From positions 5,297,439 to 5,361,438 of the forward strand of contig NC_048561.1 in NCBI RefSeq assembly GCF_902806685.2: a stretch of DNA of 64,000 nt, read 5' to 3'. Position numbers and translations under genes: made by a program. Shown in pieces: positions 51,250-61,102 of the stretch. The stretch is from Maniola hyperantus. Lineage: Eukaryota > Arthropoda > Insecta > Lepidoptera > Nymphalidae. The stretch's first letter is position 1. Each line of letters starts with the position of its first letter. The notes under the pieces are model-generated. The model saw only the letters and a program-made list of their open reading frames with translations. It ran no database searches and had not been told where the DNA came from.

Positions 51250-51350
51250 CAGTGGACCGCTGACTACCAACGGCGCAAGAACGCGGCGTGTGGAAATCTC
51301 TACAAGGGACCTATGTCCAACAGTGGACGTCTATCGGTTACAACGAGTAT
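51250..51350 (+). mobile_element. LINE ORF2 C-terminus relic in the ZF-16 3' flank
   Basis: gtggaccgctgactaccaac to tatcggttacaacgagta; truncated copy of the relic at 47690-48035. Confidence 0.65.
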
Positions 51351-51423
51351 GTACATAATCCCACTAGAGAGTGAAAGAAGGTTGTCAAAATAAATTAAAA
51401 CAGTTTTTTATACGTACAGAACT

Positions 51424-51429
51424 TTTATT
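51424..51429 (-). terminator. Poly(A) signal AATAAA for ZF-16
   Basis: Minus strand AATAAAAGTTCTGTACG, 547 bp past the stop, conserved with 48104 and 53724. Confidence 0.6.
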
Positions 51430-51975
51430 ACTTCAAAATTCCCTTAAAACTACTATAAGTAAAATCTTTTATGATAGCTTCAATAACTTTTTAGTAGTAG
51501 GTACATATTATGAAGGTCAAAATCAAATTTCTATCGAACAAAATTAATATGACCGTGACCATATTGTGGAATCTCCGTAAATTATACTGGTTAGCTCAAA
51601 CTAATGATTAGGTGACTAATGTTAATTTGTATTAGTATTAACTAATAAAACCAATACAGTCTGGGTGTTATTTTATTAAAAGTGATTAGCTCTAAAACTG
51701 TTTTGGGCAACTCAATTTTGCTAAGTATATATTTTTAATCAGAAAGCATATAAAATTATAAAATTAATAACCTCAAATTGCACTGTTCGCTCACTGTTAT
51801 AGCTAGTCCAAGAAGCTAACTGCACTTGGCAGTGGCTTGGCACAGGTGCACTTCTAACTGATTATTTACAAAAAAGTCAACCAGCTCTTCTGTCACCAGA
51901 CCTAAATTTTTTGCCATAGGCAGTCATTAACGAGTGAGAGAGGCATTTTGGCACCGCTTACTGGATGCAGCAATT
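51430..51975. other. ZF-16 3' UTR region
   Basis: Shares blocks with the ZF-14 and ZF-17 3' regions (caatacagtctgggtgttat at 51655 and 54161; aatcagaaagc at 51739). No other gene. Confidence 0.5.
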
Positions 51976-52568
51976 TTAGCTGCGGCTCCCGGTTGGGAAA
52001 GCAACATTGGGATGTTTCTTCGTCATGTGGTATATCAAACTACTGTGCTGCACAAACGACGCCTGGCATATCCGACATACTTGAGGCCTCATACCGATGT
52101 GTGCCATGACGTGAGTCTGCAGGGACTTCTTCCGCTTGAAAGTCTTTTCACATACGTCACACTTGAAGGGTCTGTCCGACTTATGTTTAACCATGTGTGC
52201 TTTTAGCTGATAGCCGGTAAAGAACCCCAAATTGCACAGTTCACATCGGTATTTCGATTCTCCCAGGTGGTAGAACTTTTGGTGCCGCAACATTTGGGAC
52301 TTTTGGCCGAATTTCTTTCCACAAGCGCCACATGACGGTAGTGGAATTCCGTGGCATTCCTCCATGTGGAAAGGACGTAAGTGCTGCTTGACTTTTATAT
52401 CGCAAAGATTACAGCTGCGTAACTTTGGTCGATTCTTGAGATGCACGTGGCTGTAGTGTTGCGTATAAAACTGCCATTTCTTGAAAGGTTTGCTGCAAAC
52501 GTTGCAGGAGAAATGTTTTTCGCCGTCCTTGTCGACTGTTTCTGTGAAGTCTACGTATAACTCTTGAC
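51976..52568 (-). CDS. ZF-16: six-finger C2H2 cassette exon
   Basis: Acceptor CTTTTCTAG|GT at 52568, phase 1, 196 residues. Leader QELYVDFTETVDKDGEKHF. Fingers: CNVC...HYSHVH, CNLC...HMEECH, CGACGKKFGQ preceded by LPSC, CELC, CDVC, CRIC...HMTKKH, tail NVAFPTGSRS. Contacts: finger 1 KQFQ, finger 4 TYQA, finger 5 RKST, finger 6 QSSY. HLGESKY follows finger 3. Shares with ZF-17 the LPSC sequence at finger 3 and finger 4 of the type FFT-Y-L. Confidence 0.9.
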
Positions 52569-52631
52569 CTAGAAAAGATATAACGAAACATAAATATATG
52601 TGGAATGATAATATTAGCTATATTATGTACG

Positions 52632-52815
52632 CTTTAATTAAGCCACGATCATACTGATCCTGATATCAGAATAGCTGTATATTATGAGCTTTTTAGGTAT
52701 AGTTATTCCTACAATATTTTGTCTTCTTCTTTCAACTGTCAAATTATTGGTGTCAGAAAGAGAAAATCGGTTATTATCGTTAGTATTAAAATGTCTTAAG
52801 ATATTATTTATCTCC
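52632..52815. repeat. Module shared with 47460-47640
   Basis: gatcatactgatcctgatat and agaaagagaaaatcggtta in both. It marks a duplicated segment between ZF-16 and ZF-17. Confidence 0.65.
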
Positions 52816-52849
52816 ATAGGTATACCTACTTTTGAAGAAAACTCATATT

Positions 52850-53095
52850 CACTCAGCGGGTAATGGTTAATAGAGTTGCTCAGAGATTCTCTACGAGATC
52901 AAAATAAAAAAAAAGGAGATCCGCAGGAGAACCAGTGTAAGTTCTGGCTTGCGAACCTGGTTTCGAAGCTAAAGTGGCAATGGGCAGGGCACATAGTTCG
53001 AAGAACCGATAGATGTTCCAACGTCTATCGGTTCTTCGATCCATATGCCCTGCCCATGGGTCTCCAGTCCCAAGGTCTCAGCACAAGGACTATTA
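52850..53095 (+). mobile_element. LINE relic, partly inverted
   Basis: gcagggcacatagttcgaag followed by accgatagatgttccaacgt and then its inverse (aacgtctatcggttcttcga, ccctgcccatgg), a foldback at about 52980-53060. Confidence 0.6.
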
Positions 53096-53096
53096 G

Positions 53097-53234
53097 AAGT
53101 AGCCCTATTGTGACACTTACTGTTAGAGCGAGATAGCTAAATGCATTTAAGCTCTTATTAGAACGTGACAAAATGATTATGTTTTGTCCTTATCACCGTG
53201 GCCACTTTTTTTTGTTTGCCAAAATGTATTTGTA
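53097..53234. repeat. 138-bp repeat, identical to 41229-41366
   Basis: It precedes the THAP exon relic. Its end (tttgccaaaat) forms an inverted repeat with attttggcaaa at 53240-53250. Confidence 0.75.
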
Positions 53235-53329
53235 CGTGAGATTTTGGCAAACGTGAACCGAGGTTATGTTGACTCAAGTATTGTAAATAAATAATTGATT
53301 TGTTTTGTTGTTTTTGAAGTTATTGTGCA

Positions 53330-53400
53330 ATGGTGGGTTGCAGTATACTAGGCTACAATAGCCGAAGCGAACGTAAAATAGACGGAATAACATTTCACAA
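53330..53400 (+). pseudogene. THAP-domain first-exon relic
   Basis: ATG at 53330 opens MVGCSILGYNSRSERKIDGI and then TFHK, the N-terminal part of a THAP (C2CH) DNA-binding domain. A GTACGT donor follows at 53401, where THAP genes often have an intron. The second Cys of the zinc site is replaced by Tyr (LGY where LGC is expected), and no downstream exon with the other ligands was found. Probably a remnant of a THAP gene or a P-element-like transposon. The frame runs to a TAG at about 53450 if unspliced. Confidence 0.6.
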
Positions 53401-53454
53401 GTACGTACCTCAGCTTGAGCGAGAGGGACTGAGGGGACCACGCTAGTTGCATAT

Positions 53455-53660
53455 CTGGACATATCTGTGCCCATGGTGCTAGAATGGCGACCCCGCACCG
53501 GAAGGCGCAGCGTTGCCAGACTCTCAGCTAAGTGGAAGGGACACCTCAAACAGATTGCAGGAAACCGCCGACTACCAACAGCGCAAGAAGTCGGAGTGTA
53601 TCTCTACATGGGACCTATGTCCAACAGTGAACACCTATCGCTTACAACGACGATGAACAC
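53455..53660 (+). mobile_element. LINE ORF2 C-terminus relic in the ZF-17 3' flank
   Basis: Encodes VLEWRPRTGRRS and WKGHLKQIAGNRRLP; ends cttacaacgacgatgaacac. Confidence 0.65.
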
Positions 53661-53723
53661 GATCCCACTAGAGAGTGAGCGGTTGTCAAAATAAATTAAA
53701 ACAGTTTTTTATACATACAAAAT

Positions 53724-53729
53724 TTTATT
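53724..53729 (-). terminator. Poly(A) signal AATAAA for ZF-17
   Basis: Minus strand AATAAAATTTTGTATG, 602 bp past the stop, conserved with 48104 and 51424. Confidence 0.6.
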
Positions 53730-54330
53730 ACTTTGAAATTGCCTTAAAACTATAAACGAAATCTTTTTTTACAGCTTTAGTAACTTATCTACGACCACTC
53801 TAGTAGTACGCTGAAGCTCGATATTAAATTTTCACTTCTCATGCTTGTAAAGTTCTTCTTAAGGCAGTGGTCCAACCGCGAGAAAACGACTAACTATCGG
53901 CGATTTTCTCTCTCAAGAAACGCACAATAAATGTATATTCCGTGTAAACGAAAGAGATGTATATATCAAAAGTTGCTCTCTGACTGTTCACACGGCGACG
54001 ACTCGCTTTACAAGTTTTGTCGCTGAGCAACGAGCTTTCAGAAATAAACTCGCTCTGCGATATTCTCTCTCAAAGCCAACATGATCCAAACAAACATCCA
54101 AACAAACGTTATGATTAGGTAGATAAGGATTAGGCTAATGTATTAATTATTATTAAACCCAATACAGTCTGGGTGTTATTTTATTAAAAGTGATTCTGCT
54201 CTAAAATTGTTTTTGGCAACTCAATTTTATTATTATTATATTTTTGATCAGAAAACGCATAAAAATTGCAAAGCATTCAATTGTGAATTTTGGCACTGCA
54301 TGCAGCGGCAATTTACCGGATGCAGCCACT
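53730..54330. other. ZF-17 3' UTR region
   Basis: Shares caatacagtctgggtgttat and the gatcagaaa block with the ZF-16 region. 53860-54060 is unique here and unassigned. Confidence 0.45.
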
Positions 54331-54917
54331 TTAGCTGCGGCTCCCGGTTGGGAAAGCAACATTGGGATGTTTCTTCGTCATGTGGTATTTCAAACTGCTG
54401 TGCTGTACAAACGCCGCCTGGCATATCCGACATACTTCGGGCCTCATATCGATGTGTACCATCATGTGAAACTGCAGGTATTTCTTTCGCTTGAAAGTCT
54501 TTTCGCATAACTCACACTGGAAGGGTCTATCCGGCTTATGTTTAGCCATGTGTTGATTTAGTTTATAGCTGGTAAAGAATCCTAAATCACACAGTTCGCA
54601 TCGGTGCTTCGATTCGCCCATATGGTAGAATTTTTGGTGCCGCAACACTTGGGAGTTATACCCGAATTTCTTTCCACAAGCGCCACATGACGGTAGGGGA
54701 ATTCCGTGGCATTCCTCCATGTGGAAAGGACGTAAGTGCTGCTTGACTTTTATATCGCATAGATGACAGCTGCGTGATTCTGGTCGCTTCTTGAGGTGCA
54801 CATTTTTGTAGTGTTGCGCGAAATACTGCTGTTTCTTGAAAGTTTTGCTGCAAACGTTGCAGGTGAAACATTTTTCGCCGTCCTCGTCGAATGTGTAGTC
54901 TACGTATATCGCTTGAC
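54331..54917 (-). CDS. ZF-17: six-finger C2H2 cassette exon
   Basis: Acceptor CTTTTCTAG|GT at 54917, phase 1, 194 residues. The leader is two residues shorter (QAIYVDYTFDEDGEKCF), lacking the FTET of its neighbours. Fingers: CNVC...HYKNVH, CHLC...HMEECH, CGACGKKFGY preceded by LPSC, CELC, CELC, CRIC...HMTKKH, tail NVAFPTGSRS. Contacts: finger 1 KQYQ (same as ZF-15), finger 4 TYKQ, finger 5 RKYF, finger 6 QSSY. Its shared tail, poly(A) and LINE relic show that the whole 3' unit duplicated with ZF-14 and ZF-16. Confidence 0.9.
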
Positions 54918-55703
54918 CTAGAAAAGATACAATGAAACATATATTTACATGAACTTGTTCAACTGTAATGAGAATAGAATAGAATAGAATATATTATTTT
55001 TATTTAGGTAAACTTTTACAAGTGATTTTGAATCGTCAACTAGTTTAATTTACCACTGGTTCAAAATGCCGTTCCTACCGAGAAACAACACTTATGTTTT
55101 AAAACATAGTGTAAGCACAGTGAACTATTAGTTCACAGACAAAGTACAAAGTAATGACACACGATCAAAGTTGTGAAGGACTGCGCTAGAAGGAGAGAGT
55201 GGAATTTAGAAAATCGAGATGGGGGTTGAATTTCCGAAAATCCTGGAACACGTATTTCTTCATTTGTGACCGAAAACCCAAATACCAGTTTTTATGCAAA
55301 TAACTTGAAAAATGACGGACTTTCATACAAACTTTAATCTCGAAAAATCCTTTCTTAGTGGATACCTACTTTTTACAAAAAACACACCCTCAAAATTACA
55401 TGTCTCTAGGACCAGCGGTTTAGGCTGTGCGTTGACATAATATAAGTCAGTCAGTCAGGACTTTAAATTTTATATTTAAAGATTTGGTACAGAGGTAGCT
55501 TGTAGCTCGAAAATTGATTAACTCACCACCAGGTGAGATTACAGTCAAGGGTATCTGAATAAATACTTCAAACTAATTAGGTAATGAAACATTTTACTAA
55601 GTAGTAGTAGTATTCTATAAATTCTAAAATGATAATATCAGTTTTGTTATAGGCAAGGTTTGGTATAGCCTGCTAGGCTGGTGAAATCTATTCACGATAA
55701 GTA
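54918..55703. other. Between ZF-17 and ZF-18: repeats only
   Basis: 54966-55085: LINE 3' end, minus (agaatagaatagaatatatt ... ccgttcctaccgagaa). 55220-55490: RTE-like repeat, minus, ending gtcagtcagtcag. 55500-55555: SINE family B scrap. 55575-55610 (taatgaaacattttactaag) matches the ZF-19 3' flank at 57296. Confidence 0.55.
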
Positions 55704-56281
55704 TCAACTCTCCAGCGACTCCAGCTGAATATTAGGATGCCGCATCATCATATGAGTCTTCCAATTGCCTTTCTGAACGAACGTCTTCTGGCACATCTGA
55801 CAAGCGTATGGCTTCACATTATCGTGGATCATGATGTGTCTTTGTAAATGCTCCTTCGCTTTAAACCCCTTTTGACATATGTCACATATGAATGGTTTTT
55901 CCGGCTTATGTTTGATCATGTGCTTATTTAGCCTGCCCGAATCAAGGAACAACTTGTCACATAGGTCACATCGGTGTTTAGATTCTCCCAAGTGGAAAAA
56001 CTTTTGGTGCTCTAGCACGAGATACTTTTTGGCGAATTTCCTTCCGCACGCGCCGCAAGATGGCATTGGAACTCCGTGCTTCTTCTCCATGTGACAGGCT
56101 AATTTCGATTTAGTGAATCTTTTGTCGCAAAAACGGCAACGTCTCAAAGTTAATTTAAGATGCACTTGGCGGTAGTGTTGGCTGAAACTGTTCCGCTTCT
56201 TCCAGACTTTGCTGCAGACATTGCAGGTGAATGTCGATATACCGTCCTCTTCGACGGTAAGCGTGAAGTCATCGGGTGGTC
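55704..56281 (-). CDS. ZF-18: six-finger C2H2 cassette exon
   Basis: Acceptor CTTTTCTAG|GA at 56281, phase 1, 191 residues. Leader PPDDFTLTVEEDGISTF. Fingers: CNVC...HYRQVH, CRFC...HMEKKH (with a standard Phe/Leu core, RFTKSKLACH, unlike the reduced finger 2 elsewhere), CGACGRKFAK, CDLC, CDIC, CQMC...HMMMRH. Contacts: finger 1 KNSQ, finger 4 DGRK, finger 5 AEHR, finger 6 QGNT. The linker KHKPEKPF before finger 5 is close to the classic TGEKPF. Fingers 5 and 6 are nearly identical to ZF-19. The C-terminus is QLESLES. Confidence 0.9.
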
Positions 56282-56568
56282 CTAGAAAAGACAACGAAAA
56301 ATGTAATCAGCTACCGCAATCTTTTTAGGAAATACTAATTTATCGTTTAAAAGTAACAGTCGTTATTATAACAATAGAGTAAAAGTTTGTAATGAACAGG
56401 AGCGCACACCGAAACACACACAACTTTCTAAATACGTCTCAAATACGGCTGTACTAAATACGTATATGCCAAGTACGGTCGGTCTCAGAATTCGAGCAAT
56501 TCTGTAAAATTTAGCATGAAAAAGCAGGTTTCTAGAGCCAGGAGTTTAAGCTATAGGGAAGTTGATAC
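56282..56568. other. Sequence upstream of the ZF-18 acceptor
   Basis: No repeat or exon recognised. Confidence 0.4.
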
Positions 56569-56798
56569 GTCAGTAAGATACACCTTGTCTGTAAGACACA
56601 CCTTGTCAGTAAGATACACCTTGTCAGTAAGACACACCTTGTCAGTAAGATACACCTTGTCTGTAAGACACACCTTGTCAGTAAGATACACCTTGTCAGT
56701 AAGACACACCTTGTCAGCAAGATACACATTGTCAGTAAGACACACCTTGTCAGTAAGATACACCTTGTCAGTAAGATACACCTTGTCAGTAAGATATG
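56569..56798. repeat. 18-bp minisatellite, about 13 copies, with 36-bp higher-order alternation
   Basis: Unit gtcagtaagacacacctt; copies largely alternate between gacaca and gataca. Because 18 is a multiple of 3 the array is open in several frames on both strands; those ORFs are artefacts. Confidence 0.9.
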
Positions 56799-56799
56799 C

Positions 56800-56915
56800 C
56801 TCGTTGGCCTAGTGGTTAGCATGTTCGATTATAAAAGACTAGGTCCTGGGTTCAAATCCCGCGTCGGACTAAAATTACGGTTTGCTCTGTCAAGAGAATC
56901 TCGATAATTATCACC
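56800..56915 (+). mobile_element. tRNA-derived SINE head (family D)
   Basis: gttggcctagtggttagcat (A box) and gggttcaaatccc (B box). It continues in gacggtttgctctgtca-like sequence. It lacks a folded acceptor stem, so it is not called a tRNA gene. Confidence 0.55.
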
Positions 56916-56939
56916 AATACCTTGCTGGCAAAACGGTGA

Positions 56940-57060
56940 CTCGAAAGTGAAGCGTTAGCAGACCCCCCACAAGGATGACAGACAACATCAAAGGAGCCGC
57001 AGCAAGCCACGGGTTATAGGCAGCGCAAGAAGCAGCGTTTGGAAGCCCCAACAAGAGCGC
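56940..57060 (+). mobile_element. LINE ORF2 C-terminus relic, short
   Basis: agcgttagcagaccccccac, caaaggagccgcagcaag, ggcagcgcaagaagcag. It occupies the same position relative to the ZF-19 poly(A) signal as in ZF-14, 16 and 17. Confidence 0.5.
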
Positions 57061-57071
57061 TACCGCGTTCA

Positions 57072-57200
57072 CGTCAGATTGAGATGACAATCGGGGTAAT
57101 GAGGCGGGGAGACGCCGCGCGCACACCCGCACATCACCCGAGCTCGCCCGCTCTGGGTTAGCGCGGGGGCTGTGCGGGTGTGCGGGGCATTCCCTACCCG
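57072..57200. mobile_element. Hairpin MITE, family 1, partial
   Basis: Left end cagattgagatgacaatcgg, GC-rich centre with gcacacccgcac and gtgcgggtgtgcgg; right end eroded. Confidence 0.7.
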
Positions 57201-57270
57201 AATGATCCCTCTTTCTAGTAAGGAAAATTTGTCAAATTAAATAAAACAATGTTTTTGATAAGTATGGAAT

Positions 57271-57276
57271 TTTATT
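57271..57276 (-). terminator. Poly(A) signal AATAAA for ZF-19
   Basis: Minus strand AATAAAATTCCATACTTATC, 281 bp past the stop. Flanks match 48090-48110. Confidence 0.6.
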
Positions 57277-57556
57277 AATTATCAGCCTTAAAACTATTTA
57301 TAATGAAACATTTTACTTAGCAGGAGTACGGGCACTCTATAGCACAGTTGAAGCTCAAAACTAAATTGTTGTCGATGCATGTATACTGTGGCCAAATCGT
57401 AGGATTAATAATAACATCCTAAGTAGCCGACGATATCATGAAATGGTGGTATTTAATGACTAGTTCAACTGCTTAGGCTAGTTTAGCGTTTAAACTAACG
57501 TGAGTGATTTCCATTCTAAATAATATCTGTCCCGGCTATTATTATTATTATTATGC

Positions 57557-58116
57557 TTAGGCTAGGTTAGGATGGTGCTTTATCATATGAGTCTGCCAAT
57601 TGCCTTTCTGAACGAACGTCTTCTGGCACATCTGACAAGCGTATGGCTTCACATTATCGTGGATCATGATGTGTCTTTGTAAATGCTCCTTCACCTTAAA
57701 CCCCTTTTGACATATGTCACATATGAATGGTTTTTCCGGCTTATGTATGATCATGTGTTTATTTAGCGTACTCAAATCAGGAAACCACTTGTCACATGGT
57801 TCACATCGGTGTTCAGATTCTCCCAAATGGAAAAACTTTTGGTGTTGCACCACGAGATGCTTTTTGGGAAATTTCCTTCCGCACGCGCCGCAAGATGGCG
57901 CTGGAATTCCGTGCTTCTTCTCCATATGAAAGGGTAATTTCGATCTAGTGAATTTGACGTTACAAAAACGGCAACATTGCAAAGTTAATTTAAGATGCAC
58001 TAGACGGTAGTGTTGGCGGAAAATATGACGCTTCTTCCAGACTTTGCTGCAGACATTACAGGTGAATGTTGTTGTACCGTCGTCTTCGATGGTAAGCGTG
58101 TAGTCGTCGAGTGGTC
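57557..58116 (-). CDS. ZF-19: six-finger C2H2 cassette exon
   Basis: Acceptor CTTTTCCAG|GA at 58116, phase 1, 185 residues. Leader PLDDYTLTIEDDGTTTF. Fingers: CNVC...HYRLVH, CRFC...HMEKKH, CGACGRKFPK, CEPC, CDIC, CQMC...HMIKHH. Contacts: finger 1 KHIQ, finger 4 DSTK, finger 5 VEHR, finger 6 QGNT. It differs from ZF-18 mainly in fingers 1 and 4; from finger 5 on the two are almost identical, apart from a C-terminal tail six residues shorter (ends HHPNLA). The near identity of fingers 5-6 suggests recent duplication or conversion. It carries its own poly(A) signal. Confidence 0.9.
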
Positions 58117-58604
58117 CTGGAAAAGACAACAAAAACTGTATTTACGGGTAACATTGTAAACGTGTCAAAAACATATGTCAATACCAATTTTAAAATAAGA
58201 TAAAAACGTTCTTCATTTATGTGTTCAACAAAAAAAAATCAAAACATTAGACATTTCATTAATATACAACAGCATTTTAAAGCAGGTGAAGTTTTTCAGT
58301 CTAGATACAGATAAATGTTAATTAAAAAAATATGTTTTGGCTTTGTTTTGCATATTTCTTCTTGATTTAAAAACCACTTTGATATTTACCACTTCTTGAG
58401 ATTTTCGTGTGAAATTAATTTTTAAATGAAAATAGACACTTTTTCTCCAAATTAAACTATTGCTCGACAAAAATATGGCCTAAGGAAACAGACAGAACTT
58501 TGCACTTTTAGGTAAAAAAAAATATTTCAGGTTATGACCAATGATTTAAGAAATTTATGAAGATATCTTATTAATAAAACAATAGATACATATTTTTATA
58601 GGAA
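58117..58604. other. Sequence upstream of the ZF-19 acceptor
   Basis: AT-rich; no repeat or exon recognised. Confidence 0.4.
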
Positions 58605-58795
58605 ACTAGAGGGGATGCCCGCGACTTCGTCTGTGTGGATTTAGGTTTTTTAAAAATCCCGTGAGAACTCTTTGATTTTCCGGCATAAAAAGTAGCCTAT
58701 GTCCTTCCCCGGGATATAAGTACTACTACTACTTGTATCAAATTTCATCAAAATCGGTTAAACTGCTGAGCCGTGAAAAGCTATAATAATTGCAG
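58605..58795 (-). mobile_element. RTE-type repeat, minus
   Basis: gatgcccgcgacttcgtctg, gtagcctatgtccttccccg, aatttcatcaaaatcggtta. Confidence 0.75.
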
Positions 58796-59574
58796 TTATA
58801 ATTTTTTTTTTCAAAGTTATAGGAATAAACCGTATTTACTAAATAAAATGTTCCGTTCACAAAGTTACCCAACGTGGCATGATAGCTGTCATAGCACAAA
58901 AATCCGATTTAAAAACACCTACGACTTTTTACCTTTTGTTTTGTATTGCAAATTGTTTATTAACCTCTAGGAACACCTAATTTCACAAAATACACCATAT
59001 TTACTATTTACGCAAAAAAAACTTAATGGTATCCTGAAAACTCCTACTACTATATTATAAGTTACCCGTGTATACTGTGTGTGTAATGGCCGTAGCTTCC
59101 CATCCGACCAGACCAGAGAAAATTAAGAAATTATTTTCCAAATAGGGTCATAAAAGAGTAATTTCTGCTGGAAAATATTTTTTATGTTAAAAAATTTAAA
59201 AATATTTGTCGTTTACTCATAGTGACGTCATTATTCGCTTTACGTTAATAATCAAATTATGTTAAACATAAATAAAAATAATGGTTTCTTAAAAATTATT
59301 CTCTTTTATAATAAATCCTAGCCCCATCAACTACCACTATACAAAAAATCACATCATTTTATAACTGCGTTCCAAGACCCTATTGCGCCTGTCGGAAAAC
59401 GAACCTGGACCTTACCTTTATACCAACTGCTGGAGCCCACCACTGCGCCAAGAGTTCTTTTACTAGACATTTTGTCGAGGGTTAATTGTTTGACACTTTC
59501 CGTAGTCTACGATTAAATGAAACCACAATAAATTCAAAATTCTTTGCCCTTCTATTCGGAGGTCACGCATCGCT
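58796..59574. other. No gene; SINE family B scraps
   Basis: 59085-59110 (gtagcttcccatccgaccag) and 59395-59470 (cactgcgccaagag) look like eroded pieces of SINE family B. The rest is AT-rich. Confidence 0.4.
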
Positions 59575-59720
59575 AACTTAGTTATGTGCATTTGAAATAA
59601 TAATTTAATTGCTTAAAATGCACATGGCTCCAAAAGTTAGAGTTGCATGCGTGGGATCGAACCCCCGGCCTCCTGAATCGGAAGCCGCCGTCCTAACCAC
59701 TAGGCTATCACGGCTATATA
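59575..59720 (-). mobile_element. SINE family A head, minus
   Basis: B box gggatcgaaccccc and A box region aaccactaggctatcacggc on the + strand. Confidence 0.7.
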
Positions 59721-59764
59721 AGTGGTATATTATTTTCTAGTAGTAGGTACCTATAGATCGAACT

Positions 59765-59960
59765 AGCTTATACTCGCGATACTATACATAAACTTTGAAC
59801 CCCCATTTAACCCATTTAGAGGTAGAATTTCGAAAAAACCTTTCTTAGTGGACACCTACTCTTTACAAAGAACACACCCTCCAAATTGCATGTCTCTAGG
59901 ACCAGCGGTTTAGGCTGTGCGTTGATTAAAAGTCAGTCAGTCACGACCTTGAATTTTTAA
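59765..59960 (-). mobile_element. RTE-like repeat, minus
   Basis: aactagcttatactcgcgat, gaaaaaacctttcttagtgg, gcgttgattaaaagtcagtc. Confidence 0.65.
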
Positions 59961-60280
59961 CCGACTTCAAAAAAAGGAGGAGGTTCTCAATTCGTCGGAA
60001 TCTTTTTTTTTTTTTTTTATTTTTTTTTTTTTATGTATGTTCCCCGATAACTCGAAAACGCCTAGACCGATTTTGAAAATTATTTTTTTGTTTGAAAGGG
60101 TATACTTCAAAGTTGGTCCCATTTCAATTTGGTGAAGATCTGATGAACATCTTCGAAGATAGATACTGGAACTCCTCAACGGATAAGAGTAAATTGCTCG
60201 CGATCAGTGTAATAGCTTAGTAAACAGTAGACTTTTAACCAGTCATAGCATAATTCCATGGGGCCACTAAAAATTGTGAA
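59961..60280. repeat. Common lepidopteran repeat end and poly-T
   Basis: ccgacttcaaaaaaaggagg and a long t-run at 60002-60033. Fragments of the same family are at 9380-9440 and 39687-39740. Confidence 0.45.
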
Positions 60281-60637
60281 ATAAAATTTTTTTACAAAAA
60301 AAATAAAAACCGACTTCGTTACACAAACACTAAAAATTGAAAAATAATTTAATTTATTACCGAATATATTATGTATACAAGAGTTAATATAGTTCCATAA
60401 TAATATTTTTTTGGGTCGGTGCCAATGAGGTGCCATTGTGGAGTCCCATAAAAATATGAAGTCTAGACGATTCGCGCAGCTAAAGCTAATTGGCACCGGC
60501 ACCAAAAAGTATTATTATGGAACTATATTAACTCTTGTATATACATAATATATTCGGTAATAAATTAAATTATTTTTCAATTTTTAGTGTTTGTGTAACG
60601 AAGTCGGTTTTTATTTTTTTTGTAAAAAAATTTTTAT
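60281..60637. mobile_element. Foldback element with ~148-bp arms
   Basis: Left arm about 60281-60426 and right arm about 60488-60637 are inverted copies (accgacttcgttacacaaac / gtttgtgtaacgaagtcggt), with a 61-bp loop. Confidence 0.75.
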
Positions 60638-60767
60638 AAATACAGAAGATAAGAAAATTCTATGTTATGTTCTAAAATATTTATTTTATCGAAAATCTTA
60701 ATTTCTAAACAATCTAGATAAGTACAGTAGGTACCAACGTAGCTAAGTAACAGATATTTATATTTAT

Positions 60768-61100
60768 TTAAAATTGAAAAAAAGTTTTATTCATTGTTAT
60801 ATTTAGGTACCATAAATTAAATTTTGAATTTAGATTCGAGATTATTGGATTTATAGTCAAACTGAAAATTGCGGGACCAAGAGGATCACCCTGCTGACAA
60901 CCCACTGCAGAATCCAGAACGTTTTCCCCATACATTAATTTTGAAGGGGAGCCATAACATTGCCACATATTATTCTCTAAAATTTCTGGGATCTGTTTTT
61001 GAATTTCACTTAACATGGCTCCTCTGTCGACCGAATTAAAAGCATTACGCACGTCAATCTTAACAAAGACGTCATAATCCTTAGTATTTAAAATTATTTA
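60768..61100 (-). mobile_element. LINE reverse-transcriptase domain fragment
   Basis: Minus strand frame with DYDVFVKIDVRNAFNSVDRG, SAVGCQQGDPLGPAIFSLTI and FNLWYL, the palm blocks of a non-LTR reverse transcriptase. It breaks just before the expected (Y/L)DD active site. The RT family is likely that of the L1 C-termini here. Open up to 61100, where a foldback element is inserted. Confidence 0.8.
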
Positions 61101-61102
61101 TA

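Noticed and set aside
56516..56822. Open frames on both strands across the 18-bp minisatellite (six-residue repeat proteins)
   Set aside because: An 18-bp unit without stops is open in several frames by arithmetic; there is no start context or conservation to support coding.
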